A stretch of 64,000 bases of DNA from Tubulanus polymorphus (taxonomy: Eukaryota > Nemertea > Palaeonemertea > Tubulaniformes > Tubulanidae): the NCBI RefSeq assembly GCF_964204645.1, contig NC_134030.1:9298278-9362277 (forward strand). Direction: 5' to 3'. Below are positions 62,001 to 64,000 of the stretch, one piece after another (position 1 is the stretch's first letter; every line of letters starts with the position of its first letter). Under the pieces are notes generated by a model. That model did not search any database, had not been told where the DNA came from, and was given only the letters and a program-made list of their open reading frames with translations. A program made the position numbers and the translations under genes.

Positions 62001-64000
62001 GAATAATCGGTATGTGGAGACAGGGTAATGTTTAACTTTATCATTCTCTGCATGTGCTGGTTAAGTATTATACACGAGCATATTCTACTATTCAACAGAC
62101 ACGCGCAAAGATTCGTGTCAAAGATACGTTGAACTGAAACGCAAATCCATGTTTTTATTTGGAAATACTTAACAAAACAAAAACAAAATACTGAATACTT
62201 TAAGTTGAATACTTGACTGAATATATGTCAATCACGAATTACTTTGAATGTTTTTATTTTTATGAAAGATTAATTGAAAACTGCTCCTGCTCATTCTGAT
62301 AGCGGTATTCATTGAAATTAGAAATAGTATCGTGCCAAATCTAGTTTTATTCTCAAATTCATGTTTTTATTCGGAAATACCTTTGAAATATTTAACGGAA
62401 AAAAAGAAAACAGTGGTTGAATACTCGACTGAATATGTGTACGTAATCATGCATTCCTTCGAATGTATTTTATGAAAGATGAAAACAGCTCCGGCTCATT
62501 CTGAAACCAGTATTGATTGAATTTAGAAAAGGTTTTATGCAAGTGTCAATATACAGCTTGATACTACGTATTTCTTCACTTTATTTGGTCAAATCTTGGC
62601 AATGTGATCTTACTAGTGTCATATTGTGAAATGTCTAATGTAAATTGGGGGCGGCATCGTTTTATCAAGCTGACCGCAAATGTGTTAACTGAGTTACTGA
62701 TCCCTGAGAGGTTTATGGAAGGTTGAGGAATGGGATTCCTGAGCGAATAAGTGCATACATTTTCAGAAATGAAGCGCCAAGAATTCGAACGTCGACGCAA
62801 AGAAGTCGAAGATGCCGCGCGCAAGGACAAAAAACCGAAGCAGACTCGACGCAAGAAGAAGGACGCTGGCGGCGACAAGGACGGGCCGCCGAAAAAACGT
62901 TCGCGCAAGAAAAACGCGACGGAAGATTTTGACATGTACGTCGACAACATGCTACAGCAGTTGCGACGCATGCCGATGGTTCCATTACAAGAGCCGATTA
63001 TACAGATTAATTGGTCGTTGTGTCCGATTACTGGATCTGGTGATTTTCACGGTGAGCGACTTCTTCTCATTGTCCGTGATGTGTTTTCTTATGCATTCCG
63101 CGAACATTGTCTGTTCAAGTAAATACTACAATTGAGTACAGACCTATTCACTTACCTGGAAAACCTGGAAAACTCAGGGAATCAAAAAATCTAGAAGAAA
63201 ATCTGGGACAACTAAGGGGATTTTAATGAATAATACCGAAAACCTTAAAAAAAATTTAAAAATCTAATTTTACCAAAAAACTGGAAAACTCGGATAATGC
63301 TATTGATTACCTGCTTCCCAATCAATATGTGAGTCAATGGAAAATGAATGATATGTAACATTTTAAACCTAGAAATTTCTCTGATTCACTCATGGAAAAA
63401 TCAGGGAAAACTAAAGGGCTTTTCTAATAGGGTAGAAAGTAGCCGCAGGATTCTTATGGTTCGTTTGAAATAAATACACCTGGTGTGAAAGTTAAGAAAA
63501 GAATTTTTAAGATCTGCTCATTCAAAGGAAAAATCTGTTAATGTTACGAACTAAAATGTTGATTCATCGAAGATGAAGTTGGGATCGCATAGCGTGTAGA
63601 CCATCGTACTCATTGAACATGAACGTATTTGCTTATCTATGCAGAGGCGAGCCCGCTACGAGGACAGTTTGGTGTAGCTGAGGCAGAAACGCATGCACCG
63701 ATCTACAACGTACCGCCATTCGGACCGAAACCAGCGACACCAATACCTCCTCCACCACCTCCTCCTCCACCTCCACCTCCGATGATGAGAGCGACGCCGC
63801 CTCCACCGTACCCTGGACTCACTGCAACAGGTATATTTCATTGCTTCTAATGTTTTCGTTGAAAAGTCTATTGGCTGAATTAGTCGTTTGAAATCGGGCT
63901 GCGGTCTCGATTTCAGTAAAAAATTGGTGTTACGATTAGTTATGGAATTATAAGACTTGTCTAAGCCTTGATTGCACGACTGGCCTCTGGGCTCATGTAC
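21921..64000 (+). CDS. KMT2C/D: KMT2C/KMT2D (MLL3/MLL4) histone H3K4 methyltransferase orthologue, 3' end outside window
   Basis: 44 exons were chained by eye with consistent phase, from ATG 21921 to the donor after 63830, giving about 4,685 residues before the window ends. The domain order is that of vertebrate KMT2C/D: N-terminal AT-hook-like and Lys-rich segment, extended PHD, two PHD clusters, HMG box, DPYxxPxTPRP repeats, Gln-rich coiled coils, an IELRH motif, LxxLL boxes and a QLRRMPMVPLQEP block. FYRN, FYRC and the catalytic SET domain should follow beyond the window. In the family the enzyme works in a COMPASS-like complex with WDR5, RBBP5, ASH2L, UTX, PTIP and NCOA6 and deposits H3K4me1 at enhancers. 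Unlike Drosophila, where LPT and Trr are separate genes, the PHD and scaffold parts here are continuous. An unusual 54-bp repeat array lies in exon 40. Confidence 0.95.
23745..24050. repeat. Foldback repeat in KMT2 intron 3
   Basis: CTCGGCGGGGATTCAAACC at about 23757 is mirrored by GGTTTGAATCCCTGCCGAG at about 24020. The intervening sequence has no open frame. B-box-like sequence is present but no tRNA fold was found. Confidence 0.5.
24432..24885 (-). mobile_element. LINE C-terminal fragment in KMT2 intron 4
   Basis: The minus-strand frame reads FKILILTYKSLNGQAPQYL, then LLAIPRVNL, GHRAFSYSALLLWNSLPDAI and FKSQLKTHLF. This is the C-terminal region typical of CR1/L2-like non-LTR retrotransposons. 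It is truncated upstream of DHKYFGYWIRIQ (5' truncation, about 24885). The AT-rich end near 24432-24460 carries AATAATAAT, the mirrored simple-repeat tail. Confidence 0.8.
25442..25600 (+). repeat. 80-bp tandem duplication in KMT2 intron 5
   Basis: TGCAATAGTTAG..TCAGGGTCCAG begins at 25442 and again at 25522, a period of 80 bases. Each copy contains the palindrome ATCTGTTA/TAACAGAT. Confidence 0.75.
25793..26057. mobile_element. TTAA-type MITE (CCCTTTCAGTG family) before KMT2 exon 6
   Basis: Related to the element at 52754-53034: shared parts include ATCGCAGTATGCCC-like sequence and a right end TTGAAAGGG followed by TTTTAA. The right end lies only 28 bases before exon 6. The left end is diverged. 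Confidence 0.5.
26086..27592 (+). CDS. KMT2C/D: KMT2 exons 6-8: PHD fingers 1-3
   Basis: Exons 26086-26378, 27225-27418 and 27508-27592, about residues 338-528. PHD1: ALCVVCDTAGN, LFCTSCGQHYHGNCL, WQCPECKIC. PHD2: CRQPGDDNKMLVCDTCDKGY, HTYCLRPPM, GWKCKSC. PHD3: CGDCGTKVPGT, YSVCDVCYQQR, CPLCGKAY, CHRCRKYVHPTC, YICPIC. In the KMT2C/D family this triple cluster contributes to chromatin and substrate binding. All zinc-ligand positions that can be judged are present. Confidence 0.92.
26880..27130 (-). mobile_element. Retroelement 3' end with GATA tail in KMT2 intron 6
   Basis: GATAGATAGATAGATTTATT (about 26897-26916) read on the minus strand is AATAAATC followed by (TATC)n, a common LINE/SINE 3' end. 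The body up to 27130 is AT-rich without an open frame. Confidence 0.4.
28026..29493 (+). CDS. KMT2C/D: KMT2 exons 9-11: basic linker between PHD clusters
   Basis: Exons 28026-28322, 29004-29090 and 29407-29493, all phase 0. An acidic start (EDATESPRTIEETEGEG) leads to a Gly/Ala-rich stretch and then basic segments (AAKKRLAAGRPK and SIPKRRGPKLKK, possible nuclear localisation or AT-hook-like sequences), ending DDDDDHHSTVVLCKTTDQF before PHD4. No catalytic domain. Exon 11 follows a long GT microsatellite. Confidence 0.85.
28362..28620. mobile_element. CAGGGTGGCC-family MITE, copy 1
   Basis: Starts CAGGGTGGCCGCTTACCT and ends AAGTGGGCGCCCTG; interior TCAGGGAAA motifs and GACTGTGTTAATTGATT are shared with other copies in KMT2 introns. 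Confidence 0.65.
29376..29401 (+). repeat. (GT)n microsatellite at an acceptor site
   Basis: About 12 GT units end only a few bases before the TTATAG acceptor of KMT2 exon 11, occupying the place of the usual polypyrimidine tract. Confidence 0.9.
30016..31569 (+). CDS. KMT2C/D: KMT2 exons 12-15: PHD fingers 4-6
   Basis: Exons 30016-30120, 30391-30572, 30966-31130 and 31457-31569, about residues 686-873. PHD4: DMCMACGAYGRD, LIVCVQCGQCYHPYC, GWRCLDC. PHD5: CEGCGKPHDESRLLLCDECD, SYHIYCLDPPL, GTWKCKWC. PHD6: CARCASYYSC-like segment with CPACYRQYRDEELIIQC, RWLHAICDG, YQCLFCRP. In mammals the PHD4-6 cluster binds histone H4 tails. Strong family match; intron phases are consistent. Confidence 0.92.
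30640..30917. mobile_element. CAGGGTGGCC-family MITE, copy 2 (diverged)
   Basis: Contains AACTTACCTGGAAATCAGGG near the left end and ends TAGGCCACCCTG. The interior repeats CAGGGAA motifs. Confidence 0.5.
31727..32292. mobile_element. CAGGGTGGCC-family MITE, copy 3, split by a SINE
   Basis: The left end ATGGTGGCCATTTACC and the right end AAGTGGCCACCCTG enclose the SINE at 31931-32252. Comparison with the copy at 34998-35234 shows that the MITE is continuous without the SINE. Confidence 0.65.
31931..32252 (+). mobile_element. tRNA-Ser/Leu-derived SINE, copy 1
   Basis: The 5' head has a tRNA-like A box (TTTGGCCGAGTGGTTAGAGC) and B box (GGTTCGAACCC). A conserved body follows (TCCTCGGGCAAGACACTTAT, CCACCCAGGATTAAATGGGT) and the 3' end reads CATATTATTATTG. 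Short ACAT-like sequence on both sides may be the target-site duplication. The body resembles the conserved core domain shared by several metazoan SINE families; the exact family is not certain. Confidence 0.85.
32380..36361 (+). CDS. KMT2C/D: KMT2 exons 16-21: acidic and basic linker
   Basis: Exons 32380-32679, 33083-33441, 34101-34302, 34854-34967, 35378-35509 and 36031-36361, about residues 874-1352. Includes the family motif PPRPHFMIDGVLLSEDGLGM followed by PKKRRKQRRT, basic KKRQKRRPIKPG and EKKRKGRRPVKKKEKK, then EDNYPVYLTEAFFGNDLMDE, matching a conserved KMT2C/D block. Acidic helices rich in Asp/Leu follow (DLKDLLPSDLLMPSDL; DVDKNLDVDKMLTE). Exon 21 ends in a Pro-rich segment. The exon 19 donor (GTAGTG) is weak but phase-consistent. 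Confidence 0.85.
33555..33830. mobile_element. CAGGGTGGCC-family MITE, copy 4
   Basis: Starts CAGGGTGGTCACTGACCTGG and contains ACTCAGGGAATCAGG and TCAATGGAAAATGAATGAAT, shared with copies at 43727, 57081 and 63139. The right end is eroded. Confidence 0.6.
34354..34670 (+). mobile_element. tRNA-Ser/Leu-derived SINE, copy 2
   Basis: Closely matches the copy at 31931-32252: A box GTGTGGCCGAGCGGTTAGAG, B box GGTTCGAACCC, the same conserved body and the same 3' end (AAGACACATATTATTAT). Lies in KMT2 intron 18 in the sense orientation. Confidence 0.85.
34998..35234. mobile_element. CAGGGTGGCC-family MITE, copy 5 (diverged)
   Basis: Contains GACTGTGTTAATTGATTAAG and TGTCAGGGAATAGTCAGGG, as in copies 1 and 3, and ends AAAGCCACTCTG. 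Confidence 0.5.
36833..37899 (+). CDS. KMT2C/D: KMT2 exons 22-23: HMG box
   Basis: Exons 36833-37109 and 37656-37899, about residues 1353-1526. The HMG-box core is readable across the junction: KWEKDEPFGDQ, then VLYANINHPELKIEYPEWSE, RAKQIAKIWRRVPTEQRAPY, LAKARENRASNRMQKSQ. This matches the KMT2C/D HMG box in order and spacing. A poly-Pro segment and a charged Gln-rich helix (EQKMLREQEQERQWKHFQAL) follow, probably a coiled coil. Confidence 0.9.
37966..38086. mobile_element. Short MITE with TTGCTCAAAA ends
   Basis: CAGTTGCTCAAAAGC at the left and CTTTTGAGCAACCTG at the right are inverted copies; about 121 bases, in KMT2 intron 23. Confidence 0.6.
38742..40003 (+). CDS. KMT2C/D: KMT2 exon 24: DPYxxPxTPRP repeat region
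   Basis: 1,262-base exon, about residues 1527-1947. Contains about eight imperfect copies of DPYAxxPxTPRP (DPYAQAPSTPRP, DPYARPPGTPRP, DPYGQQVRTPRP, DPYAQQPMTPRP, DPYAKQPQTPRP, DPYAQPPQTPRS, DSYSQPATPRP, DPYAQAPPTPHS). The same type of repeat occurs in vertebrate KMT2C/D. The TP sites are candidates for proline-directed phosphorylation. The exon ends with a charged helix, TTEKQRFMEEETPQ. Shadow frames on both strands reflect its GC-rich triplet structure. Confidence 0.9.
41010..41085. repeat. (TA)n microsatellite
   Basis: About 37 uninterrupted TA units in intron 24; likely polymorphic and prone to collapse in assembly. Confidence 0.95.
42713..43280. mobile_element. TTAA-type repeat (CCCATTAG family), diverged copy
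   Basis: The left end, CCCATTAGAGCTCAGGAAAT then CGCTATGTAGTGTC, matches the cleaner copy at 51314-51652. The right end, GAGGGCTAATAATAGG, is eroded. Confidence 0.5.
43510..43623 (+). CDS. KMT2C/D: Possible extra KMT2 exon (24b)
   Basis: 38 codons, phase 0 to 0, between a TACGTAG acceptor (AG at 43508-43509) and a strong GTAAGT donor. The predicted peptide ends in TQTPTPPPTTPAASTTTADL followed by AR, like the Thr/Pro-rich stretch that precedes the QRQxLRE block in the family. The GC content is exon-like in an AT-rich intron. A stronger-looking acceptor at 43526 would shift the frame. Including or skipping it preserves the reading frame. Confidence 0.4.
43727..44016. mobile_element. CAGGGTGGCC-family MITE, copy 6
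   Basis: The left end GGGGTGGCCAATGACCTGGG and the right end AAGTGGCCACCCTG enclose CAGGGAA motifs and a segment shared with copies 4, 8 and 9. Confidence 0.65.
45386..45757 (+). CDS. Unrecognised open frame of 123 codons in KMT2 intron 24
   Basis: ATG to TAA, starting MRPEKQLRKIIVSQ and ending YFNYSEITNN, with several cysteines in the middle (HSCLFC, FCTT). No family was recognised, no splice signals were needed, and its length is above what the AT-rich surroundings normally give. It could be a chance frame, a transposon remnant or a small nested gene. Confidence 0.2.
   Translation: MRPEKQLRKIIVSQVKTPDDTKCMLEKLPARIDSFTSDATHLTIKKVKLLEGPSSIRRNHSCLFCMVNSENSFCTTNPSFDYLFIQDMALTGYLSDRVRMQMEFHCFLRKIAEYFNYSEITNN
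45873..47226 (+). CDS. KMT2C/D: KMT2 exons 25-28: Gln/Lys coiled coil and IELRH motif
   Basis: Exons 45873-46062, 46393-46551, 46736-46878 and 46970-47226, about residues 1948-2196. Starts with a charged helix, QEIQRQQLRELLAKQTKQRQ, equivalent to the QRxxLRExxxKQQ block of KMT2C/D, then Pro/Gly/Met-rich segments, and PGQYIELRHQQ matching the family YIELRH motif. It ends Thr/Pro/Ser-rich with a short Gln run. Scaffold region; no enzyme domain. Confidence 0.87.
47257..47622. mobile_element. TTAA-type MITE (CCCTTTCAGTG family), KMT2 intron 28
   Basis: The left end CACTTTCAGCGCTTCTACAC and the right end TTACTGAAAGGG followed by TTAA. The interior CCGTGGTGCGGTGTAC matches other copies. Confidence 0.55.
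47754..48997 (+). CDS. KMT2C/D: KMT2 exon 29: acidic then Ser/Pro/Met-rich scaffold
   Basis: 1,244 bases, about residues 2197-2611. Opens with an acidic stretch containing DDLLGADGSFNLLEYADPDL, the family's conserved acidic block, then a Lys/Glu-rich segment (charged, disordered), then many S-P and M-S-P sites (MKSPLTVRSPL, LMQMSPRPG, QQMSPRVV) and a His/Gln/Met/Pro-rich tail. The donor chosen (G at 48997, then GTAAGC) joins in phase to 49583. If it is not used the frame stops at 49014 after KLKK. Confidence 0.85.
49071..49518. mobile_element. Composite foldback element with tRNA-like sequence in KMT2 intron 29
   Basis: Terminal inverted repeats of about 55 bases: ACAAGCTGTA..GTGGACTAGT at the left, ACTAGTCCAT..TACAGCTTGT at the right. 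Inside, a second hairpin (TTCACTGTCACTTC at about 49351, GAAGTGACAGTGAA at about 49399) and, on the minus strand, a B-box-like GGTTCGATCCC. A segment (49150-49325) recurs at 50370-50530. Confidence 0.6.
49583..52252 (+). CDS. KMT2C/D: KMT2 exons 30-33: LLLEDL motif and Pro/Met-rich region
   Basis: Exons 49583-49734, 50889-50991, 51867-51942 and 52059-52252. Contains LLLQEQPLLLEDLVAQ, followed across the junction by EKMEQQRQAEQQAMMQRQ, matching the PLLLEDLxxQEKxEQ block of KMT2C/D (a helical segment, probably a coiled coil). The rest is Pro/Gly/Met-rich with S-P sites (PYSPGPYPPSQSPG). Confidence 0.87.
50279..50643. mobile_element. CAGGGTGGCC-family MITE, copy 7, carrying an insertion
   Basis: The left end CGGGTGACCACAATTCAGG and the right end TTGTGGTCACCCTG. 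The interior 50370-50530 duplicates 49150-49325, suggesting a nested insertion. Confidence 0.55.
51314..51652. mobile_element. TTAA-type MITE (CCCATTAG family), intact copy
   Basis: The ends CCCATTAGCACTCAGG and CTTTAGTGCTAATGGG are inverted; the element is flanked on both sides by TTAA (51310-51313 and 51653-51656), the target preference of piggyBac-like transposons. 339 bases, no coding capacity. Confidence 0.75.
52561..54669 (+). CDS. KMT2C/D: KMT2 exons 34-36: coiled-coil region
   Basis: Exons 52561-52727, 53226-53570 and 54591-54669. Reads QWRQYEEWLMHQMQLLTLQV and KFLEQQVAKQRKAKKTL, then LNELDLAELERITHDQQGLQ, KQLDQVRKQQRQHQLLIQEF, RSKQQERFG. These match the QYEEWL..QL and QKQLDQVRKQQ coiled coil of KMT2C/D. 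Exon 36 contains DNNPFSESYIDQEKLQQRVP, the family NPFS motif. Confidence 0.9.
52754..53034. mobile_element. TTAA-type MITE (CCCTTTCAGTG family), intact copy
   Basis: The ends CCCTTTCAGTGCG and CCACTGAAAGGG are inverted, with TTAA on both sides (52750-52753 and 53035-53038). 281 bases, in KMT2 intron 34. This pattern is typical of non-autonomous piggyBac-like elements. Confidence 0.75.
54717..54830. mobile_element. TTAA-type MITE (CCCTTTCAGTG family), deleted copy
   Basis: TTAA then CCCTTCCAGTGCGATG at the left, and GGCACTGAAAGAGGG with TTTTAA at the right. About 114 bases, so most of the interior is missing. Confidence 0.6.
55030..56642 (+). CDS. KMT2C/D: KMT2 exons 37-39: Pro/Met-rich, with a basic exon that can end the protein
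   Basis: Exons 55030-55152, 56131-56214 and 56524-56628, all phase 1 to 1. Exon 39 codes PEKKPKKKRKRKKKELI, a strong nuclear-localisation-like run. Its only in-phase donor is GTTCGT (56629), not a consensus site. If it is not used, translation continues GSSP and stops at TGA 56640-56642. Exon 39 is 105 bases and can be skipped without shifting the frame, so it may be a cassette or an alternative last exon. Confidence 0.75.
57081..57369. mobile_element. CAGGGTGGCC-family MITE, copy 8
   Basis: Starts CAGGGTGGCCACTTACCTGG and ends CGTGGCGACCCTG; 289 bases, the best-preserved copy, immediately upstream of KMT2 exon 40. Confidence 0.7.
57523..59973 (+). CDS. KMT2C/D: KMT2 exon 40: Ser/Pro-rich, 24-copy Cys-rich repeat, SUMO-type motifs
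   Basis: 2,451-base exon, about residues 3088-3904. It opens Ser/Pro-rich (SGLSPSSQPPSTPSPHSSDG), then an acidic segment. Residues about 3311-3742 are 24 tandem units of QGDCGTPHGCGEPTGQPT. After this come Ser/Glu-rich sequence and three psi-K-x-E motifs (VKTE, IKLEP, IKAEP; Lys at about residues 3853, 3869, 3898). The donor GGTAAGTA follows GEGG. The repeat is not something I know from KMT2C/D of other animals; the flanks on both sides are in frame with recognised KMT2 sequence. Confidence 0.88.
58191..59486 (+). repeat. Coding minisatellite, 24 x 54 bp
   Basis: Exact 54-base period over 1,296 bases, in frame throughout. The consensus unit is QGDCGTPHGCGEPTGQPT, with variation mainly at the last two residues (PT, TS, PS, QT, SS, IS) and one Cys-to-Arg change in unit 8. 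47 cysteines in total, each unit having C-x3-H-x-C. Variant order suggests a partial higher-order register (TS, PT, PT, PT recurring in units 5-8 and 16-19). Confidence 0.97.
59814..59960 (+). other. Cluster of three SUMO-consensus motifs in KMT2
   Basis: VKTE (59814-59825), IKLE followed by Pro (59862-59873) and IKAE followed by Pro (59949-59960), within 49 residues. The psi-K-x-E-P form resembles synergy-control motifs of transcription factors. Modification is inferred, not shown. Confidence 0.55.
60055..61775 (+). CDS. KMT2C/D: KMT2 exon 41: LxxLL box, Met/Pro-rich region and polyQ
   Basis: 1,721 bases, about residues 3905-4478, phase 1 to 0. Starts GQTTHGPCSEEEMEAIRSQN and VLLKQLLAMP; LKQLL (60120-60134) is a nuclear-receptor-box type LxxLL in the same context as in KMT2C/D. 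Then a long Met/Pro/His/Gln-rich low-complexity region, a run of 16 Gln (61449-61496), and S-P-rich sequence. The intron before it is only 81 bases and is itself open in frame. Confidence 0.9.
61449..61496 (+). repeat. Coding CAG/CAA run (Q16)
   Basis: Sixteen in-frame glutamine codons, mixed CAG and CAA, in KMT2 exon 41. Confidence 0.95.
61859..63830 (+). CDS. KMT2C/D: KMT2 exons 42-44: approach to the C-terminal FYR/SET part
   Basis: Exons 61859-62009, 62767-63051 and 63645-63830. Exon 42 (EGEDDLTPVSLTPEQQRQLA) is acidic and helical, ending SPDEWAAKSSEEKERII. Exon 43 is Lys-rich (PKQTRRKKKDAGG, PPKKRSRKKN) followed by FDMYVDNMLQQLRRMPMVPL and QEPIIQINWSLCPITGSGDF, a conserved KMT2C/D block. 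Exon 44 has a poly-Pro run (13 residues) and PPPPYPG, possible WW/SH3 ligands. Phase 1 at the last donor; the next exon is outside the window. Confidence 0.88.
62147..62570 (+). repeat. 212-bp diverged tandem duplication in KMT2 intron 42
   Basis: ATGTTTTTATTTGGAAATAC at 62149 recurs as ATGTTTTTATTCGGAAATAC at 62361. Both are followed by GACTGAATATRTGT and TTATGAAAGAT, with a period of about 212 bases and some indels. Confidence 0.65.
63139..63450. mobile_element. CAGGGTGGCC-family MITE, copy 9 (diverged)
   Basis: Contains CACTTACCTGGAAAACCTGG, AACTCAGGGAATCA and TCAATGGAAAATGAATGA, shared with copies 4 and 8; both terminal repeats are eroded. Confidence 0.55.

Overview
The window is animal (metazoan) nuclear DNA: intron-split genes with GT..AG junctions, AT-rich introns and more GC-rich exons, tRNA-derived SINEs, LINE 3' ends and many short inverted-repeat transposons (MITEs). 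A single, unsplit KMT2C/D-type histone methyltransferase gene, marine-invertebrate-style repeats and a lectin gene array suggest a non-insect invertebrate, perhaps a lophotrochozoan or an invertebrate deuterostome. The species cannot be named from sequence alone.

Region 1 (1-16276) is a tandem array of five complete lectin-like genes on the + strand, plus the 3' end of a sixth that a LINE has cut. Each gene has three exons joined in phase 1: (1) signal peptide plus a six-cysteine PAN/apple-like domain, (2) a Thr/Ser/Pro-rich mucin-like linker plus the N-terminal half of a C-type lectin-like domain (CTLD), (3) the C-terminal half of the CTLD ending in CEQL or CEQV. The predicted proteins are secreted, 272-383 residues long, and differ mostly in linker length and in paired cysteine gains and losses. 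The genes share an upstream sequence box.

Region 2 (16277-21920) holds a convergent, intronless GT32-type Golgi glycosyltransferase on the - strand. It is followed by about 4.3 kb without a convincing gene but with several inverted-repeat elements, including a near-perfect hairpin.

Region 3 (21921-64000, running off the end) is one large + strand gene, the KMT2C/KMT2D (MLL3/MLL4, COMPASS-like H3K4 methyltransferase) orthologue. I could chain 44 exons with consistent reading phase from the start codon, giving about 4,685 residues. In order: AT-hook-like and Lys-rich N-terminus, extended PHD, PHD clusters, HMG box, DPYxxPxTPRP repeats, Gln/Pro/Met-rich scaffold, coiled coils and LxxLL motifs. 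FYRN, FYRC and SET must lie beyond the window. Exon 40 carries an in-frame, cysteine-rich array of 24 units of 54 bp, the most unusual feature of the window. The introns are full of MITEs (one family with nine copies), two TTAA-flanked families, two SINEs and a LINE fragment.
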